DNA of 64,000 nt, from contig NZ_JAVFWO010000001.1 of the NCBI RefSeq assembly GCF_031085295.1, positions 396,400 to 460,399 on the forward strand, written 5' to 3'. Origin of the DNA: Microbacterium psychrotolerans. GTDB lineage: Bacteria > Actinomycetota > Actinomycetes > Actinomycetales > Microbacteriaceae. Both the position numbers and the translations under genes were made by a program. Shown here one piece after another: positions 1 through 8,562 of the stretch (positions are counted from its first letter, which is position 1; each line of letters starts with the position of its first letter). The notes beneath the pieces are model-generated. The model worked only from the letters and a program-made list of their open reading frames with translations, was not told the DNA's origin and searched no databases.

Positions 1-167
1 ATCGCCACCTGCCAGACAACGCCGTTGGTCTGCCAGGTCGGCAGCGCATCCGCGCTGAAAGGCAGATCAGGCGAGAGGGCTTTCGCCTCTTCTGCGGGTG
101 GTAAAGCGATCAATCCGATCGCGAGCGCCGCAACAGCGGCGAGGCTCGCGAAAAAGCGAGTACGCAC
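1..167 (-). CDS. N-terminal part of an exported protein, cut by the window edge
   Basis: Reading the minus strand from a GTG at 167 gives 55 codons without a stop, running off the left edge. The start is a textbook signal peptide: Arg residues at 2 and 4, a hydrophobic Ala/Leu stretch to about residue 22, then an Ala-Lys-Ala cleavage-like site near residue 31. The mature start contains LPTWQTNGVVWQVA. As far as I recall, similar starts occur in actinobacterial exported beta-propeller or PKD-repeat proteins, but only this fragment is visible, so the function is open. It is divergent from the phosphotransferase at 395. It is too short to be found by a simple length cut-off; the signal peptide is the main support. 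Confidence 0.6.
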   Translation of the reverse strand, partial: MRTRFFASLAAVAALAIGLIALPPAEEAKALSPDLPFSADALPTWQTNGVVWQVA

Positions 168-394
168 GTCAACCCCGATTCCCAGAATTCGAGACCGGTG
201 CCGCACCTCCCCAGTGGATCACCGGTCCGCCCACAGGCTCCCGTCCGCGGGCACACGTGCTGTCGCTGCGCTTTCGGCATCATCGTCGGGTGCAACTTGC
301 CAGTACGCTTGACCGAGGAGTTTACACGACCAGGCGTCAGACGGCAGGGTGGATTCCGATACTCGTGCCAGAGTGTGCGGGGACAGTGGGGGAC

Positions 395-1111
395 ATGTCC
401 GGCCTGACCTTTCGCGAAGCCATGGATTCCTTGTCGAGCTCGCAGAAGAGCCGAGTGGGCGTCTCGCTGTATTCGCGTTACATCAACCGTCCCGTAGGAC
501 GGGTCCTTGCGGCGGCAGCCGCCTCCACCGGGGTCTCCCCCAACGGCGTGACCGCCGTCTCGGCGCTCTGCACCGTGGTGGGTCTGGTCGTGCTGGTGAT
601 CAGCCCCGTCGGCTGGGTCACGGGTCTGGCCGTCGCGATCCTCCTGGTGCTCGGATTCGCCCTGGACTCCGCGGACGGCCAGGTCGCGCGACTGACCGGG
701 CGCGGCAGCCTCGCAGGAGAATGGCTCGACCATGTCGTCGATTCCGGCAAGATGGTCGCCGTCCACGCCGCGGTGCTCGTCGCGGCAGCGACACAGGGGC
801 TCCTGACGGGGGCGTGGCTGCTCATCCCGCTGGCCTACATGCTCGTCGCGGTCGTGCTCTTCTCCGGGATGACGATCTTCGAGCTGCTCCGCCGGACTCG
901 GCCGCACCGGACCGACCCACCCAGGTCACCTTCGGCAGTCCGCGCGGTCGGCCTGCTCCCCGCCGACTACGGGATCCTCGCCCTCGCCTTCCTCCTGTGG
1001 GGGGCGTCGCAGGCCTTCTTCGTCGTCTATGCCGCTCTCGGGGGCTTGACCGCTCTCATCACGGTCGCTCTGCTGCTCAAGTGGTTCCGGGTTCTCAAGG
1101 GCACGAGCTGA
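395..1111 (+). CDS. CDP-alcohol phosphatidyltransferase family membrane protein
   Basis: This 238-residue integral membrane protein should transfer a phospho-alcohol from a CDP-activated donor to an acceptor hydroxyl. The complete family motif is present: D91, D94-G95, A98-R99, then after eight residues G108, D112 and D116, which bind the metal and the CDP group. About five or six hydrophobic helices follow the motif. The ATG at 395 is preferred over further-upstream starts because GTGGGGGAC lies directly before it and homology-like sequence begins there. It sits at the edge of the polysaccharide locus, and a TagD-like cytidylyltransferase at 12275 could make its CDP-linked donor, so it may decorate the surface polymer or make a lipid. 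The substrate cannot be told from sequence. Confidence 0.85.
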   Translation: MSGLTFREAMDSLSSSQKSRVGVSLYSRYINRPVGRVLAAAAASTGVSPNGVTAVSALCTVVGLVVLVISPVGWVTGLAVAILLVLGFALDSADGQVARLTGRGSLAGEWLDHVVDSGKMVAVHAAVLVAAATQGLLTGAWLLIPLAYMLVAVVLFSGMTIFELLRRTRPHRTDPPRSPSAVRAVGLLPADYGILALAFLLWGASQAFFVVYAALGGLTALITVALLLKWFRVLKGTS

Positions 1112-1121
1112 CCGACGGCGG

Positions 1122-2321
1122 CTACGGCGCCTCGCGTGTGTCGCGTCGGTAGTAGAACACCGCCACGGGGAGGAAGAGGAGAGGGGCCGAGATCGCGTTC
1201 GCGCCGAATCCGAGCACGAGACTCCACTCCTCCCCTCCGAGCGCGTAGCCGATGACGAACCCTGCTGTCGTGGCCACGGCGATGCCGATGCGGACCAGAG
1301 TCACCGCCGATTGGTGATCGAGCACGCGCAGCACGATGCCGTGGATGCCCGCCCATCCCGTCAGGATCGTCGACGCGCCGACCAGGACCAGCCCCAGCAG
1401 GAGGTCGGCGCGGTCGACACCCGCAGGAGCCCAGCCGCTGACCCAGACGAGGGCCACGAGGAACGCGACGCCCGCGGTCGCGAGGAGCCCGAGGCGGATG
1501 CTGGCGCGCCACCCGCGGGCGATGATCGCCGACGCCTGCCGGTAATCGACATGCGTGGCGCCGTCGGCGACGATGTTCGTCGTCGTCGCCGCGAAGGCCA
1601 GGTTCAGCGGTCCGAGCAGGGTCTGCGCGAGCCGGACACCGCCGATGAGATCGTTCGCACCGGAACCGGCGAGGACGAAGAGGGGCACCGAGACGATGAA
1701 CTGCCCGACGGCGAAGTCGAGCGTCTGCCAGGCGGCGGACGACCTGTAGCGGCGGTACGGGTAGACCCCCACGCGGAGCGGGACCTGCGGGAGCACCACA
1801 GCGGCCGCGATCGTGCACGAGAAGCCGATCGCGAGCATGAACGACAGCGGCGTGGCGGCGAGAACCGGCAGCGCCGTCGCCGAGACGAGCGTCACGCGCA
1901 CGGCGTCTCCGGCTGCGACGGCCCAGCGGCGACTCGAGCCGATGGCGCGATATCGGACCCAGTCGTAGAACACCGGAACGGCGCCGGCGACACCGATGAT
2001 CGCAGCGTCGCCGGCGGCGACCCCGCCCGAGCTGATCGCGATCGCCCCCACCGCGAGAGCCGACAGCGAGGAGACGACGAGCATGTACCGCGCGGGCACA
2101 AGCGAATGCGCGTCGGTTCGCTGGAAGATCAGCGCGGGCTGGTAGAGCGCCGCTCGGGATCCCCCGACCGCGAGCGCACTGGCCAGCGTGATGATCGCGA
2201 ACGAGGTGAACGCCGCCGGATCCATGCGGATCGCGGCGATCAGCATGGGCAGCGCCCCCGCGGCACTCGAGAGGATCTGTGCGACCGTCAGCGGACGGGG
2301 GAGCCGCGGACGGGGGCTCAT
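1122..2321 (-). CDS. Polysaccharide (Wzx-like) flippase family membrane protein
   Basis: The 399-residue product is almost entirely hydrophobic, with roughly twelve membrane helices separated by short Arg-rich loops, as in the MOP exporter superfamily to which Wzx flippases belong. The length fits the family. It probably moves undecaprenyl-linked oligosaccharide across the membrane. The ATG at 2321 overlaps the stop of the upstream glycosyltransferase by four bases (ATGA), so the two are translated together. No conserved catalytic residues are expected in this family, and the assignment rests on topology and on the surrounding glycosyltransferase, polymerase and chain-length genes. A different MOP transporter is possible. 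Confidence 0.75.
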   Translation of the reverse strand: MSPRPRLPRPLTVAQILSSAAGALPMLIAAIRMDPAAFTSFAIITLASALAVGGSRAALYQPALIFQRTDAHSLVPARYMLVVSSLSALAVGAIAISSGGVAAGDAAIIGVAGAVPVFYDWVRYRAIGSSRRWAVAAGDAVRVTLVSATALPVLAATPLSFMLAIGFSCTIAAAVVLPQVPLRVGVYPYRRYRSSAAWQTLDFAVGQFIVSVPLFVLAGSGANDLIGGVRLAQTLLGPLNLAFAATTTNIVADGATHVDYRQASAIIARGWRASIRLGLLATAGVAFLVALVWVSGWAPAGVDRADLLLGLVLVGASTILTGWAGIHGIVLRVLDHQSAVTLVRIGIAVATTAGFVIGYALGGEEWSLVLGFGANAISAPLLFLPVAVFYYRRDTREAP

Positions 2322-3460
2322 CCTGCCGCCGCTCGGATCGCGGCTTCGAGATTGGCGCCGACCGCCTCGACACTGAAGCGACCCGGCGGCGCAGCCGCGA
2401 TCTCCAGCTGCTCCGCGAGGTGCGCGTCGTCCTGCAGGAAGGCCGCAAGGGCCCCTGCCAGCGCTCGAGGCTCGACGGGATCGACGGCGACGGCGGCGGC
2501 CCCCGACTCGATGATCTCCTCGGCCGCTCCGTCTCGTGTCGACAGCACGACGGGACGCCGCGCGTTGACGGCCTCGAAGCCCGCGAGCGACCGGTAGTCG
2601 CCCTGCGTCGGACAGATCACGACGTGCGCGCGAGCGTAATCGGCAGCCACCTCGTCGTGCGGCCTACGCCCGTGGAAGCGGACCCTCTCGACGAGCCCCA
2701 GCTCGACGACCTGCCGTTCGAGCGCCGGGCGCTCAGGTCCGTCCCCGACGACATCCAGTGTCCACTCGCGTACGTGCTCGGGGAGGACGGCGAGCGCGGC
2801 GAGGAGGAGGTGCAGCCCCTTCCTGCGCTGAAGGCTGTTCAGGAACAGGAAGCGCACGGGGTCGCCGTCGTCGACGGCCGGCGGGGGGTCCTCCCCCGGC
2901 TGTGATGTGAGGTACGGCCCCACACGCAGCCGTTCCGCACGGATGCCGAGACGCTCCCGCGCGTAGCGCGCGGTCCGCTCGTTGCTCACCAGCACGATGT
3001 GCGACCGACGTGCGAAGATCCGCTTCACCGTGGTCGCGAGTCGACCCTCCGCGCCGCCGCGGAACGACGGCTCGGACTCGATCAGCTGCACCACCCGGCG
3101 CCGCCGGAGGTGCGCTGTGGCGGCCGAGACCAGTGCCGTCGGAGTGAACTCGACGACGATGACGACATCGGTGGGGCGCCGCAGCATCCGCCAGACCGCC
3201 CGGGGAGTCGGCACGCGGAGGTTGCCCGTATACGTGAACTCCCCCACCCGGCGGTCGCGTCGGCGCACCCAGAAGCGCAGGTCCGGAGCGAGCGGAAGCT
3301 CGGGGTACCGCTCGAGCGGATAGCCCTCTCTCACGAGGACGGCGGCCTCCGGGAACCTCCGGGCGAACTGCCCGAGCACCTCACGGAAGTAGGCCAGATC
3401 GTCGCCGAACCCGAAGGCGCCGCTCACCCACACCGCTCGCAGTCGATCGGACCCTGTCAC
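2318..3460 (-). CDS. Glycosyltransferase, GT4-type
   Basis: This 380-residue protein has a GT-B fold look: an N-terminal Rossmann half starting LRAVWVSGAFGFGDD and a C-terminal half with the donor-binding stretch LAGFEAVNARRPVVLS followed by DGAAEEIIESG, the region where the EX7E motif of family 4 lies. It probably adds one sugar to the repeat unit of the surface polysaccharide in the cytoplasm. I chose the GTG at 3460 because AGGGAGGG lies about six bases upstream; an ATG 24 codons earlier (3532) lacks both a good ribosome binding site and plausible sequence. It overlaps the flippase by four bases. The sugar is unknown. Confidence 0.8.
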   Translation of the reverse strand: MTGSDRLRAVWVSGAFGFGDDLAYFREVLGQFARRFPEAAVLVREGYPLERYPELPLAPDLRFWVRRRDRRVGEFTYTGNLRVPTPRAVWRMLRRPTDVVIVVEFTPTALVSAATAHLRRRRVVQLIESEPSFRGGAEGRLATTVKRIFARRSHIVLVSNERTARYARERLGIRAERLRVGPYLTSQPGEDPPPAVDDGDPVRFLFLNSLQRRKGLHLLLAALAVLPEHVREWTLDVVGDGPERPALERQVVELGLVERVRFHGRRPHDEVAADYARAHVVICPTQGDYRSLAGFEAVNARRPVVLSTRDGAAEEIIESGAAAVAVDPVEPRALAGALAAFLQDDAHLAEQLEIAAAPPGRFSVEAVGANLEAAIRAAAG

Positions 3461-3561
3461 CCCGGCCCTCCCTCGACGGTGTGATGACCGCGACAGCAGG
3501 GAGCGGTCCGCGAGGTGCGTGCGAGTGATCATATCGCTGACCCGCGGAAATCACGCGTGGC

Positions 3562-3567
3562 TAGGAT
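3562..3567 (+). promoter_or_regulatory. Candidate -10 hexamer TAGGAT for a leaderless transcript
   Basis: TAGGAT ends seven bases before the ATG at 3575, a spacing that would start transcription at or beside the start codon. No clear -35 box is visible. The same arrangement recurs at other genes in this window. Confidence 0.4.
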
Positions 3568-3574
3568 GTCGCCC

Positions 3575-4129
3575 ATGGGGGGACGACGCAGTCTTGCCGG
3601 TTTCACAGGCGCCGGCTACGACAAGGGGCGCGGCATCGCCTGGCAGGCGGCATGGCAGCTCGCCTCCAGCCTTCTCGTGATGCCCTGGTTCGTGCCGCCC
3701 AAAGTTCGCGTCAGGGTGCTGAGAGCATTCGGCGCCACGATCGGCCAGGGCGTGAACCTCCGCTCCGGCGTCCGCGTCCACTGGCCGTGGAAGCTCGTGA
3801 TCGGCGACGACTCCTGGATCGGCGAGCGCGTCTGGATCCTCAACCTCGAGCCGGTGACGATCGGCAGTGACGTCTGCGTCTCACAGGGCGTCTTCCTCTG
3901 CACCGGGAGTCACGACCGACGCTCCGCGACGTTCGAGTTCGACAACGCGCCGATCACGATCGAGGACGGAGCGTGGATCGCGGCGCGGGCGACCGTCCTG
4001 CGCGGCGTGAAAGTCGGCCGTGATGCGGTCGTCGGTGCCACGGCGCTGGTCACATCGGACGTGGAGCCTGAGTCGATCGTCCTCGCCCCGCGCGCATCCG
4101 TTCGCGACCCGGCGGAGCCGGCCGCGTGA
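3575..4129 (+). CDS. WcaF-like hexapeptide-repeat O-acyltransferase
   Basis: The 184-residue product matches the length of WcaF-type acetyltransferases. It has the family features in order: an N-terminal amphipathic part, then left-handed beta-helix hexapeptides (IGQGVNLRSGV, VIGDDSWIGERVWI, VTIGSDVCVSQGVFL), the catalytic His in TGSHD, and further hexapeptides (ITIEDGAWIAARATVLRGV). It probably acetylates a sugar of the surface polymer using acetyl-CoA. The ATG at 3575 is chosen because of length match and the -10-like hexamer seven bases upstream; an in-frame ATG at 3566 is an alternative. It overlaps the next glycosyltransferase by four bases (GTGA). Confidence 0.85.
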   Translation: MGGRRSLAGFTGAGYDKGRGIAWQAAWQLASSLLVMPWFVPPKVRVRVLRAFGATIGQGVNLRSGVRVHWPWKLVIGDDSWIGERVWILNLEPVTIGSDVCVSQGVFLCTGSHDRRSATFEFDNAPITIEDGAWIAARATVLRGVKVGRDAVVGATALVTSDVEPESIVLAPRASVRDPAEPAA

Positions 4130-5229
4130 AGATCCTCGGAGTGGTGACGCTGCTCAGCCCATCGGGCGAGTACGGCGGACCGACTCGGGTCGCGGTCAAT
4201 CAGCTCCGCGCGCTGCAGGACAGGGGACATCAGGTGGTGCTCGCCGGGACGCACCGCGGGTTCGGGGGCAACGTCCCGACCGAGATCGAAGGCGTACCGG
4301 CCAAACTCTTCCCGGCGCGGACACTCTTACCCCGGACCGGGTTCGCCGGGCTCGGCTCCCCCGACCTGTGGAGAGCCGTCCACCGCCACGCCCGGGAGTT
4401 CGACGTCGTCCACGTGCACGCCGCGCGCGACCTCGTGACGCTTCCCTCCGCGCTCATCGCGCTCCGCCGGGCGGTGCCGATCGTCGTTCAGACGCACGGC
4501 ATGATCGACGAGACGAGCCATCCGCTCGCCGTTCCCCTCGACCTGGCGCTGACCCGGCCGGTGCTGCGCCGAGCGCGGATCGTCGCCTACCTGACCGCGC
4601 GGGAGCGCGCGTCGCTGGAGGTCGTCTCCCACGGCGAGGCTCGACTCGAAGAGCTGCCCAACGGGGTTCCGCCGGAAGCGGCGGCAACGGCAGCCGGCCC
4701 GGCGCGGGTGCTGTACCTTGCTCGCCTCGCGCCCCGCAAGCACCCGGTGGCGTTCGTCGAGGCCGCGGCGCGCGTCGCGTCCGAATTCCCCGACGCAACG
4801 TTCGCGCTCGTCGGACCGGATGAAGGCGAGCGCGCGTCGGTGTTGAGGACGATCGCCTCCTCCGGAGCGGCCGATCGCATCGCGTGGGAGGGTCCTGTCG
4901 GCATGAGCGGGGCGGCGGAGCGGATGCGGCAGGCCACTCTGTACGTCCTGCCGAGCGTCGACGAGCCCTACCCGATGGCGGTGCTGGAGGCGATGTCGGT
5001 CGGGCTGCCCGTCATCGTCACCGACACCTGCGGACTCGCTCCGTTCGTGCGTGAGCACGATGCGGGCATCGTGACGGACCACACCGTCGACCGCCTCGCC
5101 GACGCGGTGCGCACCCTGGTCGCGGATCCGGAGCGCGCCGCAGCGATGGGCATGCGAGGTCGGGATGCGGTGCGCGCGGAGCGCAGCATGGCGGTCATCG
5201 CCGAGCGTCTCGAGCAGTTCTACCGGTAG
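4126..5229 (+). CDS. Glycosyltransferase, GT4 family
   Basis: This 367-residue protein is a typical GT-B family 4 enzyme. The N-terminal half has the loop SPSGEYGGPTRVAVNQL that contacts the acceptor. The C-terminal half begins near residue 190 (RVLYLARLAPRKHP) and contains the EX7E motif in DEPYPMAVLEAMSVG, which binds the nucleotide sugar. It should transfer a sugar from an NDP donor to a lipid-linked intermediate in the cytoplasm. The GTG start at 4126 overlaps the acyltransferase stop by four bases, so both are one transcription and translation unit. Its stop at 5229 faces the converging polymerase gene. Confidence 0.88.
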   Translation: MKILGVVTLLSPSGEYGGPTRVAVNQLRALQDRGHQVVLAGTHRGFGGNVPTEIEGVPAKLFPARTLLPRTGFAGLGSPDLWRAVHRHAREFDVVHVHAARDLVTLPSALIALRRAVPIVVQTHGMIDETSHPLAVPLDLALTRPVLRRARIVAYLTARERASLEVVSHGEARLEELPNGVPPEAAATAAGPARVLYLARLAPRKHPVAFVEAAARVASEFPDATFALVGPDEGERASVLRTIASSGAADRIAWEGPVGMSGAAERMRQATLYVLPSVDEPYPMAVLEAMSVGLPVIVTDTCGLAPFVREHDAGIVTDHTVDRLADAVRTLVADPERAAAMGMRGRDAVRAERSMAVIAERLEQFYR

Positions 5230-5242
5230 GACACCAGCGGCC

Positions 5243-6826
5243 TCACGGGGGCCCCGGCGCATTCCGGATCGATGCCGGCGGTGGGTCGGCAGCGGCCGCA
5301 TCGGGGGCGGGCTGTGGCGGCGGACCCGGGTCGGGACCTGCCCCCTCCCGTTCCCGGGCACCGACTACGAGCAGGATGCAGAGGACGGTGAGGAACAGCG
5401 CCCCGGTCGCCTGCAGCAGCGATCCGCGCAAGAGGATCGTCATGAAGACGGGGAGGATGGCTCCGGCAATGGCCCAGACCCCGCCCACGCGCAGGGCCGG
5501 GACAATACGGCTGTCCATCGCCCGAAGCACGAGTCCGAGGAGCAGGAAGCCGATCACGACGGCGACGATGCCGCCGTTCACCAGCGCCTCGGCCCATGTC
5601 GGCGCCGACAGATTGTCGAAGGTGTATCCCCGGTACTCGGCCAGGAGGATGCCCGTGTCGGTGGGCTTGTTCGGCCAGAGGGCACGGGGGACCCAGAAGA
5701 GGGCGCTGCCGGCGAACTGGCTCATCGGCGCGACGAGACCGTCCACCCAGTAGGACAGCGCATTGGCGACCTGCCAGAACGCGTCGTAATCCGGATTGGA
5801 CAGGTACTCGTCGAAGAACCCCGATCGGGTGCCCGACGCCGCGCCCACGCGGCGGAACGCGTCGGCGATCGGGAAGACGAACAGGAATCCGGCGATCGCC
5901 GCGAGCATCGTGATCCGCGCCCGTCTGCGCGTCCGCACGGCGCCGGCGTAGACCGCGAGAGCGAAGACGACGGTGCCGAAGGAATACCTCGCGCTCGTGA
6001 TCGGATTGACGATGAGGAGAAGGATCACGGCTCCCGTGACGGCTGCCATCAGCGCCAGCCGACGACTCTGGGCACTGCTCGCGGTGCGACGCAGCTGGGC
6101 CATGGCGCCGACCGCGACCAGCATCGGGTAGATCCCGCTTGCATAGACGATGCTTCGGACCGCGGGGTCGGGCCATGCGGCGGCACGCGCCGCGGCCGCA
6201 GCATCCCGGCTTCCGAGCAGGGCGATCGCACCGAGCCTCCACAGGACGTAGCCGCTCAGGGCGAGGGAGACGACGAAGAGCGCGACGGCGCGCCAGCTGC
6301 TGACCGGACGCACGACAGCTCGCCGCCCGGCCGTCCGTCGACGTCCCTCGCGCAGCATGTACACCAGGCGTCCCACTTCGTAGCAGAACACGCCGAGCAC
6401 GACCACCCCGGCCGTCGGCATGTCGAGCCCGGTGTCGACCCCGGGCGTCGTCGTCGACGTGAGTCCGGACAGGATCTGGGCGGTCGGAGCCATGCCCATG
6501 AAGATGTAGACGAACAGCCAGAAGAAGAAGTCGAACAGCCTCGGCGTTCCGCGCACCCACAGCAGCGAGAGACGGATGCCGGCCCAGACCAGGAGTACGA
6601 GTGTGACGGTCCAGGCGTCACTGCGTGGCAGATCCGCGACGTCGGCGATCAGGAACGCCGGGACCCCGGCCGACAGGACCGCCAGGGAGGTGACGAGCAG
6701 GAGGATGCGCAACCCTCGGCGCAGCTCGTCGTCCCCCGCGGGATCGGGAGCGCGATAGGCGACTCGCGTGCCGCCGGATCCCTCGCGGCGCGGCCCGGAT
6801 TGCGACAGCTGATCGGTTCGCGTCAT
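5243..6826 (-). CDS. O-antigen polymerase (Wzy-like) membrane protein
   Basis: The 527-residue product has about a dozen membrane helices and a large loop near residues 300-400 with RALWPNKPTDTG, LAEYRGYTFDNLSAPTWAE and a following helix starting with NGGIVAVVIGF. This loop pattern is typical of Wzy and O-antigen ligase-type polymerases. It probably polymerises the lipid-linked repeat units on the outer face of the membrane. The C-terminal 45 residues are Pro/Ala-rich and likely disordered. It is divergent from the Wzc-like gene at 6945, with a shared AT-rich regulatory region between them. Polymerases of this class have little sequence identity, so the call rests on topology, loop motif and context. 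Confidence 0.8.
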   Translation of the reverse strand: MTRTDQLSQSGPRREGSGGTRVAYRAPDPAGDDELRRGLRILLLVTSLAVLSAGVPAFLIADVADLPRSDAWTVTLVLLVWAGIRLSLLWVRGTPRLFDFFFWLFVYIFMGMAPTAQILSGLTSTTTPGVDTGLDMPTAGVVVLGVFCYEVGRLVYMLREGRRRTAGRRAVVRPVSSWRAVALFVVSLALSGYVLWRLGAIALLGSRDAAAAARAAAWPDPAVRSIVYASGIYPMLVAVGAMAQLRRTASSAQSRRLALMAAVTGAVILLLIVNPITSARYSFGTVVFALAVYAGAVRTRRRARITMLAAIAGFLFVFPIADAFRRVGAASGTRSGFFDEYLSNPDYDAFWQVANALSYWVDGLVAPMSQFAGSALFWVPRALWPNKPTDTGILLAEYRGYTFDNLSAPTWAEALVNGGIVAVVIGFLLLGLVLRAMDSRIVPALRVGGVWAIAGAILPVFMTILLRGSLLQATGALFLTVLCILLVVGAREREGAGPDPGPPPQPAPDAAAADPPPASIRNAPGPP

Positions 6827-6855
6827 CGGCGCCGTCCACGAGGATTTCGGAAGAG

Positions 6856-6867
6856 CTGAGCGCTCAG
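6856..6867. promoter_or_regulatory. Perfect 12-bp palindrome in the wzy/wzc divergent promoter region
   Basis: CTGAGCGCTCAG is a perfect dyad about 30 bases before the polymerase start. It is followed by an AT-rich block at 6876-6890 which reads TATAAT on the minus strand (6888 to 6883), a perfect -10 sequence, and TATAAG on the plus strand. It could be an operator controlling both divergent units. There is no direct evidence for the binding protein. Confidence 0.4.
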
Positions 6868-6882
6868 TCCGAGAGATATAGC

Positions 6883-6888
6883 ATTATA
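6883..6888 (-). promoter_or_regulatory. Candidate -10 (TATAAT) for the polymerase gene
   Basis: On the minus strand 6888-6883 reads TATAAT in an unusually AT-rich island for this genome. It would start transcription about 50 bases before the polymerase ATG at 6826, with the CTGAGCGCTCAG palindrome just downstream of the start site, where a repressor would act. A convincing -35 was not found. Confidence 0.4.
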
Positions 6889-6944
6889 AGGGGATTGGGG
6901 AGAATTTCGGTTCGTTCTGCCCCTCGGCGTGATCGGACGAGGGT

Positions 6945-8558
6945 ATGGAAACCAGGAGTCTGCTGCGGCTCATCCGCCACCACTGGGCGGTGGTCGTTTC
7001 GTGCATCCTGCTCGGCGTGCTCGCGGGCTGGCTGCTCGTCGTCTCCACTCCGCGCGAGTACACCGCGAGCGCGGACGTGTTCGTCACCGTCACGGGCGGA
7101 GCCAGCACCGGGGAGCTGGCGCAATCGTCGAACTTCTCGCAGTTGCAGGCTCGGAACTTCAGTGCGGTCGCAACCCGCGAGGTGGTGCTCGCCCCCGTCA
7201 TCGACTCCCTCGATCTCGACGTCACGATCTCGCAGCTGCGCCGGCAGGTCACCACATCGGTGCCGTTGAACACGAGTGTCATCACCATCTCGGCAACCGA
7301 CGAGTCCCCCGCCCGGGCGGCCGCGATCGCCAACTCGGTGTCGAAGTTCCTCGCCGAGGTCGTGCCATCGCTCACACCGCGCGTGGACGGCCAGTCGCCC
7401 GTCCGACTGCAGGTCATCGAGTCCGCCAAGCCCCCGACGGCACCATCCTCACCCAACATCCCCCTGCTGCTGCTGACCGGCCTGCTCGCCGGCCTCGTCG
7501 CCGCGACGGTGTTCGTCGTGCTCCGCGGCGTCGTCGACGCCCGCGTCCGCGACAAGGAGCAGATCACCGAGATCACCGGGCTGCCCGTGCTCGGAGTCGT
7601 CTCGTTCGACCGCCGCGCACAACGAGACCCCATCGCCGTCCTCAAGGCCGGCTCCCGGCGCGGCGAGGAATACCGGCAGCTGCGCGCCAACCTCCGATTC
7701 CTCCAGCCCGGCGAGGTCCACAAGGTCTTCTCGATCACCTCGTCCCGCCCCGGCGAGGGCAAGAGCGCGACAGCGGCCAACATCGCCGCCGCGCTGGCCG
7801 CGTCCGGCCTCGAGGTCTGCCTCGTGGAAGCCGACCTGCGCCGACCGACGCTGAGCGGCCTGCTCGATCTTCCCGAGTACTCCGGGTTCACCGACGTGCT
7901 CACCGGAGACATCGCACTGGAGGACGCGATCGTCAGCTGGGGCCCCGACGACCTCAAGGTCCTCCTCGCCGGCTCCCGACCCCCCAACCCCAGCGAACTG
8001 CTCGAGTCGACCGCGGCCAGCGCGGCACTCCAACGCATACGCGAACGCTTCGACGTGACCATCATCGACTGCCCACCCATCAACCCCGTACCGGACGGCG
8101 CCGTGGTGGCGCGAATGCTCGGCGGCGTCATCCTCGTCATCGGCGCCCGCGTGCTCCGCGTGCGCGAACTGCGGCGAGCACTGGACCGACTGACCTCCCT
8201 CGGGACGTCGGTCGAAGGGGCCGTATTCAACATGTCCCGCTCCCGAGAAGACGCCCGCTACGACTACGCCCCCGCCAAGGCCCCCACCCGCCCGACCGAG
8301 GACGACGTCGCGAACGCACCGTCGGAGGCAGGCCCGGGCGTCGGCGCCGCGGACGACGGCCCGACCATCGGCACGACGACGACACCGCCACCGCCACCGC
8401 AGGAGTCGGGCGTGCCGCATGCCGGCGAGCACGAGCCGGCGGTCAAGGGCGACTGGGCCGCGGACGAAAGGTCTGATCAGCGAGCGGGACGGCGCCGCCC
8501 GACGTCTCCCGCGCACTTCCCCCCGCTCAGCGCGGTCGAGTCGCAACGCGAGACGTGA
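6945..8558 (+). CDS. Wzc-like polysaccharide co-polymerase with BY-kinase-type ATPase domain
   Basis: The 537-residue protein has an N-terminal Wzz domain between two membrane helices (about residues 14-33 and 172-193) and a cytoplasmic P-loop ATPase domain. Walker A is RPGEGKSATAAN with K273, Walker A' is VEADLRRP with D297, and Walker B is IIDCPP with D375. Proteins of this type set polymer chain length and autophosphorylate on tyrosines. The C-terminal 100 residues are Pro/Thr/Asp-rich and contain only the tyrosines of RYDYAP at their start, not the usual Tyr cluster. The phosphatase gene begins four bases after the stop, which supports a kinase/phosphatase pair. Confidence 0.9.
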   Translation: METRSLLRLIRHHWAVVVSCILLGVLAGWLLVVSTPREYTASADVFVTVTGGASTGELAQSSNFSQLQARNFSAVATREVVLAPVIDSLDLDVTISQLRRQVTTSVPLNTSVITISATDESPARAAAIANSVSKFLAEVVPSLTPRVDGQSPVRLQVIESAKPPTAPSSPNIPLLLLTGLLAGLVAATVFVVLRGVVDARVRDKEQITEITGLPVLGVVSFDRRAQRDPIAVLKAGSRRGEEYRQLRANLRFLQPGEVHKVFSITSSRPGEGKSATAANIAAALAASGLEVCLVEADLRRPTLSGLLDLPEYSGFTDVLTGDIALEDAIVSWGPDDLKVLLAGSRPPNPSELLESTAASAALQRIRERFDVTIIDCPPINPVPDGAVVARMLGGVILVIGARVLRVRELRRALDRLTSLGTSVEGAVFNMSRSREDARYDYAPAKAPTRPTEDDVANAPSEAGPGVGAADDGPTIGTTTTPPPPPQESGVPHAGEHEPAVKGDWAADERSDQRAGRRRPTSPAHFPPLSAVESQRET

Positions 8559-8562
8559 CGCC

